NCBI GenBank assembly: GCA_963750395.1
Contig: CAVVQM010000006.1
Span: 372,001 to 436,000 of the forward strand
DNA from: JADJPO01 sp963750395
GTDB taxonomy: Bacteria > Actinomycetota > Actinomycetes > Actinomycetales > Kineosporiaceae
Direction of reading: 5' to 3'
Length of the DNA: 64,000 nt
The translations under genes and the position numbers were made by a program. Positions within the stretch are counted from its first letter, which is position 1. The number at the start of each line of letters is the position of its first letter. The notes under the pieces were generated by a model. The model did no database searches. It was given only the letters and a program-made list of their open reading frames with translations, and was not told the origin of the DNA. Shown here in pieces: positions 34,384 through 43,332 of the stretch.

Positions 34384-35013
34384 TCAGCGGGCCGCGAAGG
34401 CCTTGAACGCCTCGACGACCTCGGACGAGGACCGGCGGGCGCCGGTCTGCAGGTACTCCATCGCCCGCAGAGACGCCTCGTGCGCCTCCAGACTCGATCC
34501 GGCGACGCAGTCCTGGACCACCCGGCAGAAGTAGTCATGCTGATGGGCGTCGACGAAGGTGTAGTGCACGCAGACGTCGGTGTGACCGCCGACCAGGATC
34601 AATGTCTCCGCCCGCAGACCCTTGAGCAGGATCTCCAGCTCGGTACCGAAGAAGCACGAGTAGCGACGCTTGCGGATCACGTAGTCGTCGGGCCGGACAC
34701 CGAGGTCGGCGGCGATCTCGGTCCCGGGGTCACCCTCGAGCAGATGCACCCCCTCGGCCCCGTCGAGCTCGCGGCCGAAGTCGACCAGATCCCGTCGGTG
34801 TGCCTCCTGGAAGAACACGATCGGGACACCGCACTCACGTGCCGTCGCGACCAGCGCCGGGACCCGGTCCATCGCCGCCCCGTAGCCGGGCATGAACGGC
34901 ATCGCGGACTCGCCGGACTCGGCCGATCCGCCCCCCTGGATGTCGATCACGACCAGGACGGGGCGCCCCTCGACCAGCTGACGTCCAGCACCGTCGTGGC
35001 CCACCATCACCAT
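34384..35013 (-). CDS. Isochorismatase-family cysteine hydrolase
   Basis: 209 residues from ATG 35013 (ATG 35007 is an alternative; the longer frame is not coding-like). The triad of the family is visible: Asp24 in VVIDIQ, Lys115 in VIRKRRYSCF and Cys148 in GGHTDVCVHYTF. Members hydrolyse isochorismate, nicotinamide or carbamate-type amides. The CFFGTEL context is common in biuret/nicotinamidase-like members. It is divergent from the Tam-like methyltransferase. Confidence 0.85.
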   Translation of the reverse strand: MVMVGHDGAGRQLVEGRPVLVVIDIQGGGSAESGESAMPFMPGYGAAMDRVPALVATARECGVPIVFFQEAHRRDLVDFGRELDGAEGVHLLEGDPGTEIAADLGVRPDDYVIRKRRYSCFFGTELEILLKGLRAETLILVGGHTDVCVHYTFVDAHQHDYFCRVVQDCVAGSSLEAHEASLRAMEYLQTGARRSSSEVVEAFKAFAAR

Positions 35014-35195
35014 GCTCCGATCCGCCGGGCGTCCGGTTCCGCAGCCGAGTCGACCCCATGCCCGGGTCAGGCTACTGGAGCCGCCGGTGGTCGAGACACC
35101 TCGGCAGCCGACTCCATTCAGGCCCGGAATAGCTGGCCCTGGAGCGTCGGCCGGCATTCCACGGGAGGATGGTGACCGGCCGACAAGGGGGCGAC

Positions 35196-35990
35196 GTGCG
35201 CTGGGATCCGCAGACGTATCTGCAGTTCGGTGCCGAGCGGGCACGCCCAGTCGCCGACCTCCTGACGAGGGTGCAGGTCGACGATCCGCGGGTGGTCGTC
35301 GATCTCGGGTGTGGTCCGGGAAACCTCACCGCGGCGCTCGCCGAGCGCTGGCAGCACGCACGGGTGCACGGCCTCGACTCCTCGCCGGAGATGATCTCGC
35401 GTGCGGCGACCCTGACCGGGCCCTTCGACGGACGGCTCACCTTCGCCGTCGGCGACCTGCGGGATTGGGCCGTCGCCGGCCCAGACGGCGGCGACGTCGA
35501 CGTGCTGTTCAGCAATGCCGCCCTGCACTGGGTGCCCGGTCATCTCGACCTGTTCCCCGACCTTGTGGATCGGCTGACTCCCGGCGGCTGGCTCGCCGTC
35601 CAGGTGCCGGGCAACTTCGGCGAGCGTACCCACACGGCGCTGGCCGAACTCGCGTCGTCACCGGCCTGGGCGCCGCACTTCGCGGGCCGTGACCCGGGAC
35701 GGCGCGAGGCGGTTGAGCCGGCGGCCTACCTGCAGGTCCTGGCCGCGCTCGGGTGTCGGGTGGAGGCGTGGGAGACGACGTACCTGCACGTGCTGGACGG
35801 CGAGGACGCGATCGTGCGCTGGGTGTCCGGGACCGCCCTGCGCCGGTACCTGTCGGAACTGGACGACGACGAGCAGCGCTCGGCGTTCGTCGACCAGTAC
35901 CGCTCGCTCGTGGAGGCCGCCTACCCGCGACGGCCCTGGGGTACGGTCCTGCCCTTCCGTCGGGTGTTCGTGGTGGCCCAGCGCGCCTGA
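35196..35990 (+). CDS. tam: Trans-aconitate 2-methyltransferase
   Basis: About 264 residues from the GTG at 35196, chosen because Tam proteins begin (M/V)RWDPQTYLxF; an ATG at 35169 has a badly placed GGAGG. Motif I is VVDLGCGPGNLT, followed by GLDSSPEMI, VDVLFSNAALHWVPGH and PGGWLAVQVPGNF, all hallmarks of Tam. It methylates trans-aconitate formed spontaneously from cis-aconitate, relieving aconitase inhibition. Monocistronic. Confidence 0.88.
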   Translation: MRWDPQTYLQFGAERARPVADLLTRVQVDDPRVVVDLGCGPGNLTAALAERWQHARVHGLDSSPEMISRAATLTGPFDGRLTFAVGDLRDWAVAGPDGGDVDVLFSNAALHWVPGHLDLFPDLVDRLTPGGWLAVQVPGNFGERTHTALAELASSPAWAPHFAGRDPGRREAVEPAAYLQVLAALGCRVEAWETTYLHVLDGEDAIVRWVSGTALRRYLSELDDDEQRSAFVDQYRSLVEAAYPRRPWGTVLPFRRVFVVAQRA

Positions 35991-36085
35991 TATCGAGCCC
36001 GTGGCTCTCGCGGAGGGGGCCGCAGCCCGGGTCCTGCGCCTGGACTCCTCGGCCGCCCGAGGCCCCTTCGCGTTCTGGCGCGCCA

Positions 36086-36496
36086 TCACAGCGGGGCGAT
36101 GTCCACCCCGACCAGCTCGTAGACGCGCCGGGCCCGACGGTCGGCGGTGACCAGCGCCAGGCCGTGGTGCTGGGCGGTGGCGGCGACCAGGGCGTCGTAC
36201 ACCGCACCGCCGCGGACCCCGGCCCGCGACAGGGTCGCGACCAGGTCGCGATGTGCGGCCCCGGGCAGGTCCAGGACGTCGTGGCGCAGCGCGGCGAGGG
36301 CCTGCCCGGCGATGGCGGGAGTGACCCGGTGCCGTGCCGGAAGCCTGGTGAGCACGCTGTAGGTCTCGATCATCACGTGGGCGGGCAGGCCTAGGACGCG
36401 CGCGGCCAGAACGGAGGCCGCCTCGTCGTGCCACGGATGCCAGGCGGCGAGAGCCGCGACCAGCACGCTGGTGTCGCAGGTGACCCGGCCGCTCAC
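36086..36496 (-). CDS. vapC: VapC-type PIN-domain toxin
   Basis: 136 residues with PIN acidic residues Asp8 (CDTSVLVAAL), Glu44, Asp101 (YDALVAATA) and Asp119 (VTADRR), the magnesium site of a ribonuclease. The GTG/ATG start overlaps the antitoxin stop by four bases. VapC toxins cut tRNA or rRNA when freed from VapB. Confidence 0.9.
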   Translation of the reverse strand: MSGRVTCDTSVLVAALAAWHPWHDEAASVLAARVLGLPAHVMIETYSVLTRLPARHRVTPAIAGQALAALRHDVLDLPGAAHRDLVATLSRAGVRGGAVYDALVAATAQHHGLALVTADRRARRVYELVGVDIAPL

Positions 36497-36738
36497 CGGC
36501 GGGTGGTCTCGATCGTCGCGCGGACGTCGTCAGGATCCAACGGGGGTTGACCGGCCGGTGCGGCGATCACCGGGACCCCGTCCCGCTCCTCGACGTGGGC
36601 ATCGACCGGAGCGACCTCGATCTCGAGGCGACCGTCACTGAACACCACATCGATCTCCTGTCCGGGGACCAGGCCCATCGCGTCACGCAGCGCCTTGGGC
36701 ACGACGATGCGGCCGGCAGCGTCGATGGTGATTCTCAT
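36493..36738 (-). CDS. vapB: VapB-type AbrB/MazE-fold antitoxin
   Basis: 81 residues. The N-terminal swapped-hairpin domain has TIDAAGRIVVPKALRDAMGL, then PGQEIDVVF. The C-terminal tail (LDPDDVRATIETTRR) would block the toxin. A 9-bp inverted repeat overlaps its start codon and probably mediates autoregulation. Confidence 0.9.
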   Translation of the reverse strand: MRITIDAAGRIVVPKALRDAMGLVPGQEIDVVFSDGRLEIEVAPVDAHVEERDGVPVIAAPAGQPPLDPDDVRATIETTRR

Positions 36739-36765
36739 GGCAGAAGACTACCGTCACTTCTGCCA
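36738..36765 (-). promoter_or_regulatory. Candidate VapBC operator
   Basis: TGGCAGAAG (36738-36746) and CTTCTGCCA (36757-36765) are a perfect inverted repeat with a 10-base spacer, the first base falling in the vapB start codon. Centre spacing of about 19 bases (two helical turns) fits a dimer of AbrB-type antitoxin. Confidence 0.6.
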
Positions 36766-36773
36766 CCTATGCA

Positions 36774-36833
36774 GTGATCATGGGGTTGCCGGTGGTTCGG
36801 GCGGGGTGAAACCAGCGGCTTCTCCATGATCAC
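36774..36833. repeat. Intergenic palindromic element with CCATGATCAC arms
   Basis: GTGATCATGG (36774-36783) and CCATGATCAC (36824-36833) form a perfect 10-bp inverted repeat around a 40-base GC-rich loop that can itself fold (GGTT/AACC). The same 10-mer CCATGATCAC occurs at 46275-46284 in another gap. It looks like a dispersed REP-like element. Confidence 0.5.
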
Positions 36834-36962
36834 CGTGTAGGAGGTTGAGGCCCGCTCCGGGCGACCATTCCGAGAGGGTGCTCCGCCCCACCGGCGACAC
36901 GGTCGTGCCCGAAATCGGGCAAGTTCTTGTAACAGGGGCGTGTCGTCGTCAGGATTGGCGCC

Positions 36963-37235
36963 GTGTCACGCCGCGAGGACGACGCCGATCTGGTCGATCG
37001 GGTCGCCGCCACCACGGGCCTCAATCACGCCGAGGCCCGGCGCGTGATCGACGACATCCTGGCCTGGTACGACGAGAGGGTCGAGGACGTCGTCCGGCGC
37101 CGCCATGCCGAGCTGAAGCTGCGTGGCGTGCGCAACGAGCAGGCGTTCCCGATGATCGCCACCGAGCTCACCCGGCGCGTGGTCGCGCCCCCGGAGCTGT
37201 CCGTGCGCCAGCTCCGCCGGATCGTCTACGGCTGA
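36963..37235 (+). CDS. Conserved-type small protein upstream of glmS
   Basis: 90 residues, GTG start at 36963, ending 37 bases before glmS. Helical, charged sequence (NHAEARRVIDDILAWYDERV, then EDVVRRRHAELK) without membrane segment or known motif. Good coding character. Function unknown; possibly co-transcribed with glmS. Confidence 0.65.
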   Translation: MSRREDDADLVDRVAATTGLNHAEARRVIDDILAWYDERVEDVVRRRHAELKLRGVRNEQAFPMIATELTRRVVAPPELSVRQLRRIVYG

Positions 37236-37272
37236 CCTCGGCCCCCCACCCCGACCCCAGGAGTCACAGCTC

Positions 37273-39115
37273 ATGTGCGGAATCGTCGGATACATCGGCT
37301 CGCAGAACGCGGCCCCCCTGCTCATCGAGGGGCTGGCCCGGCTGGAGTACCGCGGCTACGACTCGGCGGGCATCGCGGTGCTCGGCAAGTCCGGTTCGAC
37401 GGTGGTGGTGCGAACCGCCGGGCGGGTCCGCGAACTCGAGGCGGCGATGCCGAAGCGACTGGCGGGCGGGACCGGCATCGGACACACGCGCTGGGCGACA
37501 CACGGACCCGCCATCGAGGAGAACGCCCACCCGCACTGCAGCGAGGACGGGCGGATCAGCGTCGTCCACAACGGGATCATCGACAACGCCGCCCAGATCC
37601 GTGGCCAGCTCGAGGCGAACGGCGTCAAGCTCAGCTCGGACACCGACACCGAGGTGGTCGCGCATCTGATCGCCCGCTCCACCGCCTCCACCCTGGAGGG
37701 CGCGGTGCTCGACGCCCTGGACCGCGCCCGGGGCACGTATGCACTGGCCGTGATCGACGAGCAGAACCCCGACCGGATCGTGGTGGCGCGCAACGGCTCG
37801 CCGCTGATCCTGGGCATCGGCAGCAAGGAGATGTTCATCGCCAGCGACGTGGCCGCGCTGATCCGGCACACCACCTCGGTGATCCACCTGGACGACGGCG
37901 AGCTCGCCACGGTGACCGCGACCGGCTACCGCACCTTCACCAAGGACAGCGACGACACCGGGCGCACCCCGATCGAGGTCGATCTGGACGCCGAGGACCT
38001 CGAGCTGTCCGGGCACAAGCACTACATGCTCAAGGAGATCCTGGAGCAGCCGGACGTCGCCGCGGCGGTGCTGCGCGGCCGCCTCGACGAGCGGTTCGGC
38101 ACCGCCCGCCTGGGCGGGCTCAACATGGGCCCTCGCGAGCTGCGCGCCTTCACGCGGGTGAAGATCCTGGGCTGCGGCTCGGCGTACTACGTGGGCGAGA
38201 TCGGCGCGGCGATGATCGAGGAGCTGGCCCGGATCCCGGCCGACGCCGAACCGGCCTCGGAGTTCCGCTACCGCAACCCGATCATCGAGCCGGACACCCT
38301 CTACGTCGGCGGTGTCCCAGTCCGGCGAGACCGCCGACACGGCCTTCGCCGTCCAGGAGATCAAGCGCAAGGGCGGCAAGGTGCTCGGCGTGGTCAACGT
38401 CGTCGGGTCGACGATCGCCCGCGAGGTGGACGGCGGGCGTCTACATCCACGCCGGTCCGGAGATCTCGGTGGCCTCGACGAAGGCGCTGACCAACATGGG
38501 CCTGGCGTTCGCGTTGCTCGCCCTGCAGATGGGCCGGGTGCACGACCTGTCGGTCGCCGACGGTCAGCGAATCCTGGCCGGCCTGAGCCGGATCCCCGCG
38601 CAGATCCGGGAGATCCTGGCGCACCAGGACGAGATGGTCGAGATCGCGAACGAACTGGCCAAGGCCGCAGAGCATGTTCTTCATCGGCAGGGTGCGGGGC
38701 TTCCCGGTGGCGCGCGAGGGCGCGCAGAAGCTCAAGGAGGTCAGCTACGTCCACGCCGAGGCGTATCAGACCAGCGAGCTCAAGCACGGCCCGCTGGCGC
38801 TGATCAACCCGAGCATGCCAACCGTGGCGATCATCCCGGAGGACGAGCTGACCGATCGCAACCTGGCTGCGGCAGAACAGGTCCTGGCCCGGCGGGGGCC
38901 ACTGATCGTGGTCACCCATCCCGATGTCGACGTCTCCGCGCTGGACACCGCCGAGCACCCCGTGCCGGTCATCCGGGTGCCCAAGAACGAGGTCGAGCTC
39001 GACCCGATCCTGCTGACCATCCCGTTGCAGATCCTCGCCTATCACACCGCACTGGTCGCTGGGCCACGACATCGACAAGCCGCGCAACCTGGCCAAGTCG
39101 GTCACCGTCGAGTAG
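37273..39115 (+). CDS. glmS: Glutamine-fructose-6-phosphate aminotransferase (four frame changes)
   Basis: GlmS makes glucosamine-6-phosphate for peptidoglycan and is essential in most bacteria. It has the Cys2 glutaminase start (MCGIVGYIG), RWATHG and HNGIIDN. The two SIS domains carry GCGSAYYVG, VSQSGETADT and the C-terminal KSVTVE. Reading it needs frame changes near 38310 (extra G in GTCGGCGGTG), 38430 (extra G in GGCGGGCG), 38690 and 39060 (extra G in TGGGCC). Between them conservation is perfect and the corrected length (about 614) is normal. I take these as sequence errors, not mutations. Confidence 0.9.
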
Positions 39116-39156
39116 GCGGTTCACGGCTGTCCAGGCGCGCAGGGCAGACTGGGATC

Positions 39157-39924
39157 GTGGCAGGGCGTCGCGGCGCAGGGTGGGTACCGAACCAGCACGG
39201 GGCGTGGGCGATGCTGGCGAGCCCGCTGCTGATCGGGGTGCTCGCCGCCGGCCCGGCCTGGGTCCACCTGCCCCTGGCGCTGTTCTGGTTCGTCGGGTAC
39301 TTCGGCTTCTTCGCGACCGGTCTGTGGCTCAGGTCGAGGCGCCGGCCGCGATACCGGACGGCGATGCTCACCTATCTGACGGCGAGCCTCGCCTGCGGCG
39401 CGGTGGTCCTGGCGATCCGGCCGTCGCTGGCGGTCTGGGCCCCGTTGTTCGTCGTGCCGTTCGGCGTCGGGTTGTGGGCCTCCGCCCATCGACGGGACCG
39501 GGCCCTGGTCAGCGGCCTGGCGACAACCGTCGGAGCGAGCCTGATGACCGTGGTCGCCTACGACGCCGGTGGAGGCACCGACTGGGGGTGGGCCTGGTGG
39601 CTCGCCGGACTGCAGTCGGCCTACTTCGCCGGAACCGTCCTCTACGTGAAGTCGATGATCCGCGAACGCGGGAACGACGCCTTCCGCAGGCTCAGCATCG
39701 GCTACCACGTCGCGGTGCCGGTGGTGCTGCTCGGGTCGGGTCTGGTGGGGGTCGCGCCGGTGGGCCGGACGGCGTTGTGGGCTCAGGTGGTGGTATTCCT
39801 CGCTCTGGCCGTGCGCGCGGCGGGTGTGCCCCGCCTGGTGCCGGCACCCACGCCGAAACGGATCGGGATCGGCGAGATCCTCGCCACGGTCACGGTGGCG
39901 CTGGCCAGCCTGCTGGTGAGATGA
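39157..39924 (+). CDS. YwiC-like integral membrane protein
   Basis: 255 residues with about eight hydrophobic segments. The N-terminal PNQHGAWAMLASPLLIGVL is the hallmark of the YwiC-like family (UbiA-fold relatives, function unknown). The GTG start at 39157 follows glmS by about 40 bases. A longer frame upstream belongs to glmS. Confidence 0.78.
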   Translation: MAGRRGAGWVPNQHGAWAMLASPLLIGVLAAGPAWVHLPLALFWFVGYFGFFATGLWLRSRRRPRYRTAMLTYLTASLACGAVVLAIRPSLAVWAPLFVVPFGVGLWASAHRRDRALVSGLATTVGASLMTVVAYDAGGGTDWGWAWWLAGLQSAYFAGTVLYVKSMIRERGNDAFRRLSIGYHVAVPVVLLGSGLVGVAPVGRTALWAQVVVFLALAVRAAGVPRLVPAPTPKRIGIGEILATVTVALASLLVR

Positions 39925-39979
39925 ACGGTGAGATGAGCACCCTGGGGCTCCCGCGACACCCGCGACCCCCGTGGCGCCG

Positions 39980-41065
39980 TCAGGCGGGCGGCGGGAACTG
40001 GGCCGTACCCGGCTGGACGCGCCCGACGGTCAGGGGTACCTCGACGGTGACCCGGTTGCCGTAGATGTCGGTGACCCTCATCGGCCCACCGCAGCCGGCG
40101 CCCTTGTCGGAGTCGAAGTAGTTGTGCTCCTGACGCGGCAGGGCCCGCCACGTCGAACCGATCCGCGCCTCGACCGTGCGCACCGGGTTGCGGTGGTTGC
40201 GGATCTGGACGGCGCACCAGTACGGCGAGGACCCCTCCTTGTAACGCACGGTGACCGCCCCGGACAGGGCTGGGCTGAGCAGCGACCAGGTGACCTTCAC
40301 GACGCCGGCCACCGGATCGGCGATCCGGGCGAAGGCCTGCGCGCTCAGGTCCAGTGCGCCGACGGCGCACTCGGGGCAGCGGTCGACGACCTTGACCGTC
40401 ACGCTGCCCTTCGGTCCGGACACCCGCAGGTAGGCCCCGCAGGCCTGGGAGTTCTCGTAGTCGACCTGGTTCATCGCGACCACCATCAGGTCACCGCCGG
40501 CCTCGTAGGAGCAGTTGCCCGCGCCGGTCGCGTCGTAGAACGTCGCGTCGCCGGTGTAGGCGGTGCCGAAGCGGATCCTGCCGGTGCCCAGGACCGGCCC
40601 GGCGCCGCCCATCGTGGGCGTCGCGGTCGCCGACCGGGACGTCGAGGAGGTGGCCGGCGAGCCGGAACCCAATGGCGCGCGGGCTGCCGCCCGGCTGGGT
40701 GCCGACGTGACCCTGGGCGTGCCCTGCGCCGTGACCCGTGTGCTGGTCGTCGAACCCGGCCGGCCGGCGCCGCCCGCCGCGGTGTCCCTGGTCAGCGCGG
40801 CGCCCGCGCCGGCCAGTGCGGCATCGACGGTGGAAGCGATCCCCGACGGGTCGGGGGAGGGCGAGGTCGGCGAGGCGGCGGGCGATGAGCGTCCGGACGG
40901 CGAGGGGTCGCCGGCGGTAGGCGTGGCGGGCATCGTCGGCGGGGAGAACCCGAGGCCGTCACCGCTGTGCTGGAAGGGGTTCAGGACCAGCGTGACGGCC
41001 ACGGCGACCGCCACCATGCCCGCGCCGATCAGGGCGTACGGGGTGACCGAGCGCCAGTCGCGCAT
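39980..41065 (-). CDS. Secreted bacterial expansin-like protein
   Basis: 361 residues. An N-terminal membrane anchor/signal (about 8-28) is followed by a Ser/Pro/Thr-rich linker to about residue 160. Then comes a double-psi beta-barrel with GDATFYDATGAGNCSYE (172-188) and the conserved DRCPECAVGALDLS. Asp239 in that motif aligns with the catalytic-site Asp82 of the Bacillus subtilis expansin EXLX1. The C-terminal domain (about 265-361) fits a CBM63 cellulose-binding module. Expansins loosen plant cell-wall polymers without hydrolysis, so the gene suggests plant litter, root or lignocellulose contact. Confidence 0.82.
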   Translation of the reverse strand: MRDWRSVTPYALIGAGMVAVAVAVTLVLNPFQHSGDGLGFSPPTMPATPTAGDPSPSGRSSPAASPTSPSPDPSGIASTVDAALAGAGAALTRDTAAGGAGRPGSTTSTRVTAQGTPRVTSAPSRAAARAPLGSGSPATSSTSRSATATPTMGGAGPVLGTGRIRFGTAYTGDATFYDATGAGNCSYEAGGDLMVVAMNQVDYENSQACGAYLRVSGPKGSVTVKVVDRCPECAVGALDLSAQAFARIADPVAGVVKVTWSLLSPALSGAVTVRYKEGSSPYWCAVQIRNHRNPVRTVEARIGSTWRALPRQEHNYFDSDKGAGCGGPMRVTDIYGNRVTVEVPLTVGRVQPGTAQFPPPA

Positions 41066-41235
41066 CCGGGCCCCCCTCCTGCGTCGGCCGTTCCGGCCCA
41101 GGACAGGGTGCCTGGCAGAACGTCAAGCGCGGGTCAACGACCGCCCAACTCGGCCGAGGGCGACGGGCAGCGAGCCTCGCGGCGGCCTCGTCGTCCTCGA
41201 TCTGCATCGCCTGCCGGCGAGCCCGGACACCCCGG

Positions 41236-43308
41236 CTACGAAGGATCGGTGCGTGGGCGGCGAAGCACCGCCACGGCGCGGGGGCCGAGCAGCAGTCCGG
41301 CGTCGCCGTCCGCGCGCTCGGCGCCCGCCAGCACCTCGCCCTCGGCCCGCGGCACCCTCACGGGTGCCGAGGTCCGGTTCACCAGGAAGATGAAGTCGTC
41401 CTCGTCGGTGCCCCGAACGGCGATCTCGACGTTGCCCTGCACCTCGGCCGGCAGGTCCGCCGGCACGCCCGCATCCTGCAGGACCCCGCTCAGCACCGGA
41501 CGGATGCCGGCGGCACCCAGCCGGGTCGAGACGTACGTGGCGGACCCCCCGTCGCCGATCAGCCGGCGGCGGGTGATGGCCGGTCGACCGGTCTGGACGC
41601 CATCGGCGTACCGGGCGAGGACGGCGACGTCCTCGCCGGTGACGTCGATCCGGTCGGTCCACACGGTCGCGGTGGCCCCGGTGTCGAGGTCGACGCTCTC
41701 ACCCTCGGGGATCGGGGCGAACTCCTCGATCCTGATGCCCAGCACGTCACGCAGCGCACCCGGATAGCCGCCGGTCCAGATGTGGTCGTTCTCGTCCACG
41801 ATCCCCGAGAAGTAGGTCGTGATCAGGTGTCCGCCGGCCTCGACGAAGGCGGTCAGCCGCTGCGCCAGCGACCGCGGTGTCTGATAGAGCACGGGGGCGA
41901 TGACGACGGTGTAGCCGGACAGATCGCGGGCCGCGGGCACCACGTCGGCGCGCACCCCCAGATCGAGCAGTGCGCTGTACCAATCCAGGGCCTCGTCCCG
42001 GTACCTGACGAGATGACTCGGGTGTGAATCGAGCTCGCTCGCCCACCAGCAGTTCCAGTCGAACAGGATGGCCACTCGTGCTGGCCGGCGCCGCGAGCCC
42101 GCCACCGGCTGCAGGGCGCCCAGCGTGGCACCGAGGTCGGTCACCGCGCGGAACACGGCGCTGTCCTCCCCGGCGTGCGGAACCATCGCCGAGTGGAACT
42201 TCTCGGCACCGGCGATCGAGGCTCGCCACTGGAAGAAGCAGATCGCATCGGCGCCGTGCGCCAGGTGCACCAGGGAGTCCCGCTTCATCTCGCCGTCCTG
42301 CTTGGCCAGGTTCACCGGCTGCCAGTTGACGGCGCTGGTCGAGTGCTCCATCAGGAACCAGGGCCGCCCGCCCGCGATCCCGCTCGTCAGGTTGGCCGAG
42401 AAGGAGAGCTCGTCGCGGTCCTGCGGATGGGGGATGACGTAGTGGTCGTTGGCGACGAAGTCGACCTCCCCCGCCCAGTCGGCATAGTCGACGGCGGTGA
42501 ACGTCGGCATCACCATGTAGTTGGTGGTGATCGGCACGTCGGGGGTGATCCGCTGCAGCACAGCGGATTCGGCGCGCAGGTAGTCCTTGAGGGCATCGGA
42601 GGAGAAGCGCCTGAAGTCCAGTTGCTGGGTGGGGTTGGAGTGGGTGGGAGCCGTCCGGGGCGGAAGGATCTGCTCCCACTCGCCGTAGCGCTGCGACCAG
42701 AACGCCGTCCCCCAGGCGTGGTTGAGGGCCTCGAGGTCGACGTATCGATTCTGCAACCAGGCCCGGAACGCGGCCGCGGCGTCCTCGGAGTAGTCGTAGG
42801 CGTTGTGGCAACCGAGTTCGTTGGAGACGTGCCACGCCGCCAGGGCCGGGTGATCGGCGTACCGGGTCGCCATCGCCTCGACCAGGGCCAGTGCGTGCTC
42901 GCGGAACACGGGCGACGTCGGCCGCCAGTGCTGGCGGCCTCCGGGAAACAGCGTCTCGCCGGTTCGGGTCACCGGCAGGATCTCGGGATGAGCCGTCGCC
43001 AGCCAGGGCGGCGGGGACGCCGTACCGGTCGCCAGGTCGACGGCGATCCCGTTGGCGTGCAACAGATCCATCGCCTCGTCGAGCCAGGCGAAGTCCCATC
43101 GGTCGGCTGCGGGCTGAATCCGTGCCCAGGAGAAGATGGCCAGCGAGACGATGTTCACCCCGGCGATGCGCATCAGCCGGACGTCGTCGTCCCAGACCTC
43201 GCTCGGCCACTGGTCGGGGTTGTAGTCGGCGCCGTATCCCAGAGGGGCAGGCGTCATCGAGGCCGGCCAGCGGACCCAGCGGTATGACTCGGCGGGCGGT
43301 GTGGTCAT
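41236..43308 (-). CDS. GH42 beta-galactosidase
   Basis: A 690-residue cytoplasmic glycoside hydrolase. Catalytic acid/base Glu164 lies in WHVSNELGCH and nucleophile Glu321 in WFLMEHSTSAVNWQ. The N-terminal YGADYNPDQWP motif and the C-terminal beta domains complete the GH42 layout. It cleaves beta-galactosides, often from plant arabinogalactan or pectin fragments. A DeoR-type regulator gene ends 24 bases upstream on the same strand. No signal peptide. Confidence 0.92.
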   Translation of the reverse strand: MTTPPAESYRWVRWPASMTPAPLGYGADYNPDQWPSEVWDDDVRLMRIAGVNIVSLAIFSWARIQPAADRWDFAWLDEAMDLLHANGIAVDLATGTASPPPWLATAHPEILPVTRTGETLFPGGRQHWRPTSPVFREHALALVEAMATRYADHPALAAWHVSNELGCHNAYDYSEDAAAAFRAWLQNRYVDLEALNHAWGTAFWSQRYGEWEQILPPRTAPTHSNPTQQLDFRRFSSDALKDYLRAESAVLQRITPDVPITTNYMVMPTFTAVDYADWAGEVDFVANDHYVIPHPQDRDELSFSANLTSGIAGGRPWFLMEHSTSAVNWQPVNLAKQDGEMKRDSLVHLAHGADAICFFQWRASIAGAEKFHSAMVPHAGEDSAVFRAVTDLGATLGALQPVAGSRRRPARVAILFDWNCWWASELDSHPSHLVRYRDEALDWYSALLDLGVRADVVPAARDLSGYTVVIAPVLYQTPRSLAQRLTAFVEAGGHLITTYFSGIVDENDHIWTGGYPGALRDVLGIRIEEFAPIPEGESVDLDTGATATVWTDRIDVTGEDVAVLARYADGVQTGRPAITRRRLIGDGGSATYVSTRLGAAGIRPVLSGVLQDAGVPADLPAEVQGNVEIAVRGTDEDDFIFLVNRTSAPVRVPRAEGEVLAGAERADGDAGLLLGPRAVAVLRRPRTDPS

Positions 43309-43332
43309 CGGGCGACCTCTCGAGGCTGTCGG

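Noticed and set aside
37236..37272. glmS ribozyme/riboswitch
   Set aside because: The gap before glmS is only 37 bases, too short for the ribozyme, which is found in Firmicutes.
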